A stretch of DNA of 16,765 nucleotides, taken from positions 1-16,765 of the forward strand of contig NZ_CAMLHF010000118.1 of assembly GCF_946479715.1 (NCBI RefSeq). Direction: 5' to 3'. A program made the position numbers and the translations under genes. The notes below the pieces were generated by a model that worked only from the letters and a program-made list of their open reading frames with translations, was not told the origin of the DNA and ran no database searches. How positions within the stretch are numbered: position 1 is the first letter of the stretch; each line of letters begins with the position of its first letter. Source of the DNA: an uncultured Pedobacter sp. Lineage in GTDB: Bacteria > Bacteroidota > Bacteroidia > Sphingobacteriales > Sphingobacteriaceae. Of this stretch, positions 7,298 to 14,527 are shown in pieces.

Positions 7298-8926
7298 ATG
7301 AAAAAAAAATACCTATTTCTACTGAGCATTTTGCTCTGTTTGGTAACCATGATGGCCTGTAAGAAAACACCTCTTACGCAAAATCCAGAAGACATTACTG
7401 ATTCCCTGGAAACCGGGAGTATCATTACACACAATAAGAATCTTGCGATAGTGTATTTTATCCCATCAGATCTTGATACGCTTCCTAACTGGAAAAAACG
7501 CCTGAGCGATGTGATGTTATATGCTCAGGATTGGTATGGTGACGCCATGGAAAATGCGGGTTACGGTTATAAAACGTTTGGACTAGCCAAGGATAGTGCA
7601 AGCCAAAGGGCACAGATCATATTGATCAGAGGAAATAGCCCAAAAGCAACATACGGCACTACTGCTTCCACCTATGGGACCGAAATCAATGCGTATTTAA
7701 ATTCTCATCCCGGGTTAAAGACCAGTGAGCATGTCTTAATACTTGTCCCTGCCTTCGGTTACGACAACAATTCTACTGAAGGGCCACAGCCTTTGGAAGG
7801 TACACAACCATTCTACGGATACGGGAGATATTGCTTTGCCATGGATAATGTGTATATGGATATGGCTTTAAAAGGAGTGATGAACCCCGGAAGAAACAAT
7901 TTCGCCAAATGGGTGGGAGGTATGATGCACGAATTAGGACATGCCTTTAATGCCCCGCACGATAGGCAGCGGGTTTCGCAGAATATCTATAACGATGGCA
8001 GTAACCCCAACTACAACATGGCTATGATGTGGTTAAGCAATTACTATCTGGGAGTAAGACCGGTATTTTTGACAGATGCCGAAGCAGGTATTTTTAATTA
8101 CACTGAAGTATTTAACAACAATTCTAAAACCTACTATGGCTCAGTAACATCAAACATCTCCAAAATTTATGCGAACTACAATTCTTCGCAGGCCTCAATT
8201 GTTGTTTCAGGCAAATTCACTTCAACAGGAACAGTAAAAAAGATCTTGTATTACAATGATCCAAACGTAAATAATGAGGGAACCGGAACCAATAAAGATT
8301 ATAATGCCATTACCTGGGCAACAAACCCTATTGGAACAGATAGCTTCAGGGTAGAAATACCCATTTCTGAATTGGAAGTTAAAACCGATGGCATCCCGTA
8401 CGAACTCAAAGTTAAATTTGTACACGAAAATGGTTCAATTACTGAAACTATTTACGCTTATACTTTCAATGCCAGTTTGCCAATTTTAAACTTTTCTACC
8501 AGGAACGAATTAAGTAAAACAGGTTGGTCAGTAGCAGCCTATAGTTCGCAAGAAGAAGCTGCCGAAGGTCTGGCAACTTCTGTTCTGGATGGCTCCCTTA
8601 CTACATTCTGGCATTCGCGTTGGTCATCTAATGCCGCTGTATATCCACATTTTCTAACTATTGATTTGGGAAGTATTAAAACAGCTCAAGGTCTTTCTTA
8701 TACCCATAGGGCAGGAGCAAACCGCGCGGTAAAGGAGTTCGAGTTTTTGATCAGCACTGACGGTATAAATTTTACCAGTCTTGGAAACAAGATCACCACG
8801 CTAAGCAGTGGTAAACAGTACTTCCAGTTTGATACATCGCAAACTTTCAGGTATTTCAAAGTTCTCTGTAAATCCTCATGGGACGGTACCCAAAATGCAG
8901 CAATTGCGGAGCTGGGCCTATACTAA
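7298..8926 (+). CDS. Lipoprotein with zinc-metalloprotease motif and F5/8 type C (CBM32-like) domain
   Basis: This is a 542-residue surface lipoprotein. The hydrophobic start ends in a lipobox, MMAC with Cys21, followed by KK. Residues about 45-260 form a domain with HELGHAFNAPH (211-221), a metzincin-like zinc site. His211, His215 and His221 would bind zinc and Glu212 would be the catalytic base. The usual Gly at the eighth position of HExxHxxGxxH is Asn218. NMAMMW (240-245) could hold the Met-turn methionine. A beta-rich middle region (about 280-395) leads into a C-terminal discoidin/F5/8 type C domain (about 398-542). That domain shows LDG-TTFWHS, IDLG and a terminal IAELGLY, typical of carbohydrate-binding CBM32-like folds. 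I cannot name the peptidase family. The gene is 38 bases upstream of susC, so it probably acts at the surface with SusCD on a glycoprotein or proteoglycan. A non-proteolytic role for the domain cannot be excluded. Confidence 0.82.
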   Translation: MKKKYLFLLSILLCLVTMMACKKTPLTQNPEDITDSLETGSIITHNKNLAIVYFIPSDLDTLPNWKKRLSDVMLYAQDWYGDAMENAGYGYKTFGLAKDSASQRAQIILIRGNSPKATYGTTASTYGTEINAYLNSHPGLKTSEHVLILVPAFGYDNNSTEGPQPLEGTQPFYGYGRYCFAMDNVYMDMALKGVMNPGRNNFAKWVGGMMHELGHAFNAPHDRQRVSQNIYNDGSNPNYNMAMMWLSNYYLGVRPVFLTDAEAGIFNYTEVFNNNSKTYYGSVTSNISKIYANYNSSQASIVVSGKFTSTGTVKKILYYNDPNVNNEGTGTNKDYNAITWATNPIGTDSFRVEIPISELEVKTDGIPYELKVKFVHENGSITETIYAYTFNASLPILNFSTRNELSKTGWSVAAYSSQEEAAEGLATSVLDGSLTTFWHSRWSSNAAVYPHFLTIDLGSIKTAQGLSYTHRAGANRAVKEFEFLISTDGINFTSLGNKITTLSSGKQYFQFDTSQTFRYFKVLCKSSWDGTQNAAIAELGLY

Positions 8927-8964
8927 ACTGAAATGATTTTCATAAAATTTAAACTTTAATAAAT

Positions 8965-11900
8965 ATGTATTTATCTAAACTTATGAGGGTTAAAACATTA
9001 GTGTTGTTTTTAACCTTATTATGTCCCTGTAGTTATGCTGGCACCATTTACGGCCAGGATATTACCATTAAGGGTCGTGTAACTGACGAAAAAAACGTGC
9101 CCATACCCGGTGCAAGCGTAAAAGTGAAAGATTCACAAAACGGAACAATAACAGATCAAAGCGGGAATTTCACCCTGTCTGTTCCTGATGCAACAAAAAC
9201 CGTTGTAGTAAGTTATATAGGCTTTCAAACCCAGGAAGTGCAGCTAAATGGCAAGAAAAGCATCAATATCGCCTTAAAAGAGGAAAATAATGACCTGAAT
9301 GAAATTGTGGTTGTTGGTTACGGTACTCAAAAGAAAGCCACTTTAACCGGGGCAGTAAGCCAGGTAAAAGGGGATGTGGTAAAACTCAGTCCCAATGGGA
9401 ACTTGTCCAACAATCTAACAGGCAGAACAACAGGATTAATTGCAGTAAACCGATCAGGAGAACCTGGAAATGACGGATCTGCCTTATCCATCAGAGGCTC
9501 GGCATCTTATGCCAATCCAAATGCCGCACCGCTTACCATAATTGATGGTGTGCCAGATAGAAGCTTTAGCCGCATTAATCCCGAAGATATTGAGTCTGTA
9601 TCAATATTAAAAGATGCCTCGGCTGCCATATACGGAGTAAGGGCTGCTAATGGGGTAATATTAATAACCACTAAAAGGGGCAAAACGGGCAAGCCGGTAA
9701 TTAGCTATACCGGTAGCTACTCGCTGCAATCTGTTACCCGCAGACCAGATATGGTTAACGCCGCTCAATACGCAACCTATTTTAACGAGCTTAACACCCG
9801 CCTTGGGCAACCCAAACTTTACACCGATAATGATATTAAATTATATGCCGACGGCTCAGACCCGTTGGGACATCCCAGCACAGACTGGTACGATGCTGTT
9901 ATAGCCAAAACTGCACCAATGAACCAGCATGAACTGAATGTTTCCGGTGGAACAGAAAATGTTAAATATTTTATATCCGGACAATATTCAAAGCAAGATT
10001 ACTTGTTTAAAGAATCACCTTTCAATTTTGGTCAAAAAAACATCCGCGCCAATATAGACGCCAACGTTACTAAAGATTTAAAGATATCGCTTGATCTAGC
10101 AGGTCGTAATGAGGATAAATATTCTCCACTAGATAATTCTAATCAAAATGGCGGAATATTTATGACCATACTGGGCCAGTACCCAACATTGGCTGCTAAA
10201 TATCCCAATGGCCTTCCGGGTTCTGGTAACACCGCCGGATCCAATCCTTTGCTAAGAGCAGGCGACAAACCGGGCTATGACAGAAGGTTATCTTATTTTG
10301 TACAAACAACAGGTACAATAGATTTAAAAATGCCTTGGATTACTGAAGGCTTGTATGCAAATGCTTATGCCGGCTTAGACAATACATTTTGGCAATATAA
10401 AAATTTAAGCCGCCCTTATGATGCCTTCCAATATGATCCAAGCACAGAAAAGTATGTAAACTTTAAAGATCAAACCAGTGGCAATATGGTTAGCCTTAGA
10501 GAAGATTGGGGCCGATGGCGCAGAAACACTTATAATGTTAAATTAGGTTACGACCGTATATTTGACGACGCACATAGCGTAAATGCAATCATTGGTTACG
10601 AGTCTAGCGATTACTTTTATAATGCCGCTTATGCTGGCAGAAAAGGTTTATTAAGCGATCAGTTACCGTACTTAAATTTGGCAAGTTCTGATCCGGCAAA
10701 TATTTCAAACGGAGGTTCTGGAGATCAGAATGGGCGAGAAAGCATCTACGGCAGAGCAAACTACGGGTATAAAGAAAAATATCTGTTCGAATTTAGCTTC
10801 CGTTACAATGGCTCTTACAATTTCGCACCGGGCCGTAAATATGGTTTCTTTCCGGGAATCTCTGCCGGATGGGTTTTATCTAAAGAGAATTTCTTTACCA
10901 AGGCATTGCCATTTGTTGATTTTGCAAAAATACGTGGATCGTGGGGTATTTTAGGAGATGATGATATCGGTGCTTTTAAATTTTTATCACTGTACAATGT
11001 AGTTGACCCTGGATACTTCCTGGGAACCGATGGGATACCTGTTATTGGCTTGTCTACAAACGTTTCGCCAAATCCTTTTGCCACCTGGGAAAAAGTGAAT
11101 ACCACGGATGTTGGTTTAGAGTTAGGATTTTTAAACAACAGTCTTACTTTAAACGCCGATTACTTTTTGAGGAACAGGTATGATATTTTGAGTACCAGAA
11201 ATGCATCTGTACCCAATTATACAGGTTTAAGCGGGAAATTACCACCAGAAAATATTGGAAAATCAAATAGTAACGGCTTTGAGCTGGAGCTGAACTATAG
11301 CGGAAAAGTGGGTAATGATTTTACTTATAATGTAGGCGGAAATTTTACCCATACCAAAAGCAAGATTGTATTTAGTGATGAATCACCTAATGTGCCTGAT
11401 TATCAGAAACAGACTGGTTATCCTATTCGTTCATATCTGCTTTATAAAACAGATGGCATCTATAACAGCCAAACCGAAATTGATAACGACAAAAATACAA
11501 ACGGCAATAAAGTTACACCCCTAACAGGAACAAAACCAGGCGACATTAAATATATAGATGTGAACAACGATGGTAAGATAACCAGTACAGATCGGGTGCG
11601 TTTTTTTGATAGTCCATTGCCCAACAACGTATTTGGTATAACCTTAGGGGCAAATTATAAAGGGCTTGGTTTAAATGTATTGTTCTATGGGCAAAGCGGT
11701 GTTAAACAATTGATCAGACCGCAAGGAACCAATTCAGCTTTTACACCTCCTGTTTGGCAATATGAGGGCAGATGGACTCCGGAAACGCCAGACAACAATA
11801 TGCCAGCTGCGTTTGACCGGACCAGCACAGTTAACAATATAGATTCAGATACCTGGCTAAATGATGCTTCCTTTCTGAAATTGAAAACAGTGGAATTAAG

Positions 11901-12111
11901 TTATCAACTGCCCGCTTCTTTTACTTCTAAAGTAAAAATACGTTCAGCCAGGATATTTGTAAATGGCTCCAATCTATTTATTATAAGTAAGCTTAAAAAT
12001 TACGATCCAGAGTTGAACTATGTTCCATCAGATAATAATGGCTACTACGTGAACGGTGCCTATTATCCACAAACACGGATCATCGGAGCAGGCTTAAATG
12101 TTTCATTTTAA
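8965..12111 (+). CDS. susC: SusC/RagA-family TonB-linked outer-membrane transporter
   Basis: This 1048-residue protein is the outer-membrane channel of a SusCD glycan uptake system, energised by TonB. A signal peptide covers about residues 1-30 (start at Met1 or at Met7, ATG 8983). A carboxypeptidase-regulatory-like domain follows (about 33-106, beginning ITIKGRVTDE). The SusC signature NEIVVVGYGTQKKATLTGAV lies at 112-131. The plug domain extends to about 240, with SIRGSASY, IDGVP, ILKDASAAIYG and the ANGVILITTKRGK ending. The remainder is the beta-barrel, ending in GLNVSF. An acidic DVNNDGKITSTD segment near residue 870 looks like the calcium-binding loop common in SusC proteins. It is 14 bases upstream of susD and 38 bases downstream of the protease lipoprotein, so all three are probably one transcript. 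The gene symbol denotes family membership, not starch specificity. Confidence 0.96.
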   Translation: MYLSKLMRVKTLVLFLTLLCPCSYAGTIYGQDITIKGRVTDEKNVPIPGASVKVKDSQNGTITDQSGNFTLSVPDATKTVVVSYIGFQTQEVQLNGKKSINIALKEENNDLNEIVVVGYGTQKKATLTGAVSQVKGDVVKLSPNGNLSNNLTGRTTGLIAVNRSGEPGNDGSALSIRGSASYANPNAAPLTIIDGVPDRSFSRINPEDIESVSILKDASAAIYGVRAANGVILITTKRGKTGKPVISYTGSYSLQSVTRRPDMVNAAQYATYFNELNTRLGQPKLYTDNDIKLYADGSDPLGHPSTDWYDAVIAKTAPMNQHELNVSGGTENVKYFISGQYSKQDYLFKESPFNFGQKNIRANIDANVTKDLKISLDLAGRNEDKYSPLDNSNQNGGIFMTILGQYPTLAAKYPNGLPGSGNTAGSNPLLRAGDKPGYDRRLSYFVQTTGTIDLKMPWITEGLYANAYAGLDNTFWQYKNLSRPYDAFQYDPSTEKYVNFKDQTSGNMVSLREDWGRWRRNTYNVKLGYDRIFDDAHSVNAIIGYESSDYFYNAAYAGRKGLLSDQLPYLNLASSDPANISNGGSGDQNGRESIYGRANYGYKEKYLFEFSFRYNGSYNFAPGRKYGFFPGISAGWVLSKENFFTKALPFVDFAKIRGSWGILGDDDIGAFKFLSLYNVVDPGYFLGTDGIPVIGLSTNVSPNPFATWEKVNTTDVGLELGFLNNSLTLNADYFLRNRYDILSTRNASVPNYTGLSGKLPPENIGKSNSNGFELELNYSGKVGNDFTYNVGGNFTHTKSKIVFSDESPNVPDYQKQTGYPIRSYLLYKTDGIYNSQTEIDNDKNTNGNKVTPLTGTKPGDIKYIDVNNDGKITSTDRVRFFDSPLPNNVFGITLGANYKGLGLNVLFYGQSGVKQLIRPQGTNSAFTPPVWQYEGRWTPETPDNNMPAAFDRTSTVNNIDSDTWLNDASFLKLKTVELSYQLPASFTSKVKIRSARIFVNGSNLFIISKLKNYDPELNYVPSDNNGYYVNGAYYPQTRIIGAGLNVSF

Positions 12112-12125
12112 TTGACTAACAGATT

Positions 12126-13754
12126 ATGAAAGCAAAACATATATTCATTGCATTGGCCATATTAGGACTGGCATCGTGCAAAAAAGACATCTTAAATACT
12201 GCACCATTAAATGCAGTAAGTGATGCCGCTCTTTGGAGTGATCCAAACCTGGTTGAAAATTTTATAAACGAAAAATATAAGATTTTACCACATTTCTATT
12301 TTTATACAACCCTGCCTAGTCATATGGGCTATTCTGCGGCTTCAGATGAGTCGTTCAGCAAGTTTAACTATGAAAGTGTAAATCGTATCAACACTGGCGC
12401 TGTAACGCCAGATAATATGGCTCTGGACAGTTGGACTGTAGATTATAATTATATCAGAGAATTGAATGTTTTCTTTTCGAAAATTGATGCAGTACCCGGT
12501 GCCGATGATAAAAAGAACCGTTTAAAAGGCGAGGCTATTTTTCTGAGGGCTTATTGTTATTTTGACCTGGCCGCTAAATATGGGGGTGTTCCTTTGATTA
12601 CCAAGGTATATAATGCTACCGATAAGGATTTTACAGAGAAACGTTCAACCTTCGAAGAAGCCGTTAAATTTCTAATTGATGAACTGGATAAAGCTGCCAC
12701 AATATTACCCGATGCCTATACTGGTGTCGATGTAGGTCGTGCAACAAAAGGTGCTGCATTAGCACTTAAATCAAGAATGTTATTGTATGCTGCCAGTCCA
12801 TTATGGAACATTAACAACGACGCGGCAAAATGGGATGCAGCAGCAAAAGCTGCCAAGGCCGTTATTGATTTAAACCAGTATACACTTTACCAGGATGCCG
12901 ATTATCATAAGCTGTTTATTACAACAGATAATTCCGAAGCAATCATCTCTTACCACCAAAACGCGCAGCAATATCAGAGCTATTCAGACATCCACTTATC
13001 TCCAAATGGTTATCACGGATGGTCTGCTTATACACCTACCCAACACATTGTAGATCAGTTTGAAATGAAAAACGGAAAGTTGATTTCGGACGGCGGATCT
13101 GGTTACGACCAACAAAATCCTTATGTAAATCGCGATCCAAGATTTTATGCAAACATCATTTATAACGGAGGGCAGTTCAGAGACCGTCCGGCAGAATTTT
13201 TTGTGGGAGGTAAAGATAGCCCTCAAAGTTCAATTGAGAACTGGAACGCCAGTTTAAGTGGTTACAACTGGAAAAAGTATAACGATGAAAGTTACGATTT
13301 GAATACCCAGGCTGTGGGTAGCAAAACTGCATTTATCATTTTGCGCTTATCAGAGATCTACTTGAATTATGCCGAAGCTTTGAATGCATTAGGAAACGAT
13401 GGTGAAGCGCAAATCTGGCTGAACAAAATTCGTCAGAGACAGGGTGTAGACATGCCAGCGGTAACGGCTACAGGGAATGATTTGCGAGATAAAATTCGTC
13501 ATGAACGGGAAGTAGAGTTATGCTTAGAAGGGCACCGCTTTTTCGACGTACGCCGTTGGAAAATTGCAGATGTTACCGATAACAAACCAGCTATGGGTGT
13601 TAAAATCACTAAAAAAACTGATGGTTCTTTTACATATGATTATACGTTAAAGGTACAAGACCGTAAATTTTTAGCACCTCAACATTATCTGTTTCCTGTT
13701 CCAAAGTATGAATTAGATAAAGTAAAATTAGATCAAAATCCAGGTTATAATTAA
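12126..13754 (+). CDS. susD: SusD/RagB-family glycan-binding lipoprotein
   Basis: This 542-residue lipoprotein has a lipobox LASC (Cys18) followed by KKD, which in Bacteroidota usually leads to surface exposure. It is expected to form the lid of the preceding SusC channel and to present oligosaccharides to it. Diagnostic segments are LKGEAIFLRAYCYFDLAAKYGG around 137-158, a TPR-like helix LRLSEIYLNYAEAL near 405-418, and the RHEREVELCLEGHRFFDVRRW region near 458-478, all hallmarks of SusD/RagB. The C-terminus ends FPVPKYELDKVKLDQNPGYN, the typical closing motif. It is the last gene of the protease-susC-susD unit, and its stop is followed after 36 bases by a long palindromic repeat. The susD name marks the family only; the glycan is unknown. 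Confidence 0.96.
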   Translation: MKAKHIFIALAILGLASCKKDILNTAPLNAVSDAALWSDPNLVENFINEKYKILPHFYFYTTLPSHMGYSAASDESFSKFNYESVNRINTGAVTPDNMALDSWTVDYNYIRELNVFFSKIDAVPGADDKKNRLKGEAIFLRAYCYFDLAAKYGGVPLITKVYNATDKDFTEKRSTFEEAVKFLIDELDKAATILPDAYTGVDVGRATKGAALALKSRMLLYAASPLWNINNDAAKWDAAAKAAKAVIDLNQYTLYQDADYHKLFITTDNSEAIISYHQNAQQYQSYSDIHLSPNGYHGWSAYTPTQHIVDQFEMKNGKLISDGGSGYDQQNPYVNRDPRFYANIIYNGGQFRDRPAEFFVGGKDSPQSSIENWNASLSGYNWKKYNDESYDLNTQAVGSKTAFIILRLSEIYLNYAEALNALGNDGEAQIWLNKIRQRQGVDMPAVTATGNDLRDKIRHEREVELCLEGHRFFDVRRWKIADVTDNKPAMGVKITKKTDGSFTYDYTLKVQDRKFLAPQHYLFPVPKYELDKVKLDQNPGYN

Positions 13755-13790
13755 CATACCTATCCTTCAGCCATGGTTTAGTTGTCCTTG

Positions 13791-13923
13791 AGGCTTGCTT
13801 CAGTATCAACTTCGATGCTTCTTCGATACATCTTCGTACCAACTTCGATGCACGTTCGTTCTGAGACGAAGATGCATTGAAGTTGGTACGGCGTTAATAC
13901 GAGTTTGATACTGAAGCAAGCCT
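13791..13923. repeat. Long imperfect palindrome with 11-base internal phasing
   Basis: The outer arms aggcttgcttcagtatcaa (13791-13809) and its exact reverse complement (13905-13923) match over 19 bases. The inner arms 13836-13852 and 13873-13889 match over 17 bases with one mismatch. At the tip, TTCGT (13855-13859) pairs with ACGAA (13866-13870) around a six-base loop. CTTC cores in the left arm start at 13798, 13810, 13821, 13832 and 13843 (steps of 12, 11, 11, 11). GAAG cores on the right start at 13868, 13879 and 13913, with degenerate units between. As RNA it would fold into a long hairpin directly after susD and may end or protect that transcript. It resembles a dispersed intergenic palindromic repeat; whether copies exist elsewhere cannot be seen here. 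Confidence 0.8.
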
Positions 13924-13965
13924 GAAGCATGCCTGAAGCATGTCAGAAGCATGCCAGAAGCAGAG
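13911..13965 (+). repeat. Five tandem 11-bp repeats (CTGAAGCATGC consensus)
   Basis: Five head-to-tail 11-base units occupy exactly 55 bases: CTGAAGCAAGC, CTGAAGCATGC, CTGAAGCATGT, CAGAAGCATGC and CAGAAGCAGAG. The first unit is also part of the outer arm of the palindrome at 13791-13923. The unit length is not a multiple of three and there is no reading frame, so this is non-coding. Eleven bases is close to one turn of B-DNA, so the cores would lie on one face of the helix. Units this short with no spacers exclude a CRISPR array. Confidence 0.85.
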
Positions 13966-14071
13966 CAAAGGTATTTCTATCGTATGCTATTGGCATAGGG
14001 CTACCAGCAAGGTTGTATTCTCTTAAAATAATTCTTTATTTAGAATAATTATAAATAATAAAAAATTGTTA

Positions 14072-14079
14072 TACCTTTG
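14072..14079 (+). promoter_or_regulatory. Candidate -7 box TACCTTTG
   Basis: TACCTTTG matches the Bacteroidota TAnnTTTG consensus and follows an A/T-only stretch, which is typical of promoters in this phylum. It points toward the gene at 14190 and implies a leader of about 100 bases that would include both downstream hairpins. No TTTG -33 element was found at the usual spacing. TTAATTTG at 14117-14124 is a weaker alternative. Confidence 0.4.
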
Positions 14080-14083
14080 GTGC

Positions 14084-14104
14084 AGATCAGCACAGCGCTG
14101 ATCT
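14084..14104 (+). promoter_or_regulatory. 8-bp perfect hairpin in the putative leader of the 14190 gene
   Basis: AGATCAGC (14084-14091) pairs perfectly with GCTGATCT (14097-14104) around a five-base loop. It begins five bases after the candidate -7 box, so it would sit at the very start of the RNA or act as an operator over the transcription start. Confidence 0.45.
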
Positions 14105-14143
14105 TAGTTTAGTTAGTTAATTTGATAATGTATCAAGTCCTGG

Positions 14144-14169
14144 TTACCCATGTTAATGGGCATGGGTAA
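14144..14169 (+). promoter_or_regulatory. 9-bp perfect hairpin just upstream of the 14190 start, with an alternative fold
   Basis: TTACCCATG (14144-14152) pairs perfectly with CATGGGTAA (14161-14169) around an eight-base loop. Inside it, CCCAT (14147-14151) can instead pair with ATGGG (14156-14160), giving a mutually exclusive smaller hairpin. The stem ends 20 bases before the ATG at 14190, close enough to affect ribosome access. It may equally be a DNA operator. It fits no riboswitch class that I recognise. Confidence 0.45.
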
Positions 14170-14189
14170 TTCAGGCACAAACGAGTAAC

Positions 14190-14522
14190 ATGTGCCAGAC
14201 AAGAGTATTAACAACCAGAGGAAAAACAGTCATCAGCTGCTGCGCTGGATGCAAAATGTATTACATATGGCATCACAACCTGGTGCTCAATTTTCCGGCA
14301 ATAGGATTTACTTCCTTTAAAGAAGTTGTTGATACAATCTGTTTTGAAAGCAATTCATTGCCTTTCCCTGATGGAGAAGACCGCATAATTTTACATACTC
14401 CAAATGATGATATCAGTTTCACTTTTGACCCCGAGGAGTTAGAAGATTTTAGGGCAGCACTTTCAGAAGCAACATATATGAATGAAGTATATATGCTGAT
14501 GGAAAGAGATACAGGACGTTAG
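14190..14522 (+). CDS. Small cysteine-rich protein of unknown function
   Basis: This is a 110-residue soluble protein with no signal peptide or membrane segment. Cysteines are concentrated near the N-terminus (Cys2, Cys17, Cys18, Cys21, pattern SCCAGC), with a His-His pair at 28-29, so a small zinc-binding knuckle is possible. A short beta segment and an acidic C-terminal half follow (DPEELEDFRAALSEA near 80-94, likely helical). The general plan (an early C-x2-3-C motif, a LVLNFPAIGFTSF-type strand, then a short helix) recalls small Bacteroidota proteins annotated only as domains of unknown function, perhaps DUF6686, but this is from memory. It stands alone on the plus strand, with a structured leader upstream and its stop only 5 bases from the convergent AraC gene. 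The start at 14190 keeps Cys2 and is the only good ATG. No function can be assigned. Confidence 0.72.
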   Translation: MCQTRVLTTRGKTVISCCAGCKMYYIWHHNLVLNFPAIGFTSFKEVVDTICFESNSLPFPDGEDRIILHTPNDDISFTFDPEELEDFRAALSEATYMNEVYMLMERDTGR

Positions 14523-14527
14523 CCATG

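Larger units (their letters stand above)
13755..14189. other. 435-base intergenic region between susD and the cysteine-rich small gene
   Basis: No credible coding sequence was found here. From left to right it holds a 36-base spacer, a long imperfect palindrome built of 11-base units (13791-13923), tandem 11-mers (13911-13965), and an AT-rich stretch (about 14018-14068). A TAnnTTTG box (14072-14079), a strong short hairpin (14084-14104), a TTGATA/TATCAA dyad (14121-14136) and a second strong hairpin (14144-14169) then lead to the ATG at 14190. The first half probably belongs to termination or stabilisation of the susD message and the second half to control of the next gene. Confidence 0.7.

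Noticed and set aside
13797..13965. Possible CRISPR array in the repeated region after susD
   Set aside because: The units are 11 bases with no spacers and partly degenerate, and they form a palindrome. No cas gene is present.
13755..14189. Insertion sequence or mobile element remnant
   Set aside because: No transposase fragment and no flanking target duplication are visible. The inverted repeats enclose only about 100 bases of internally repeated sequence.
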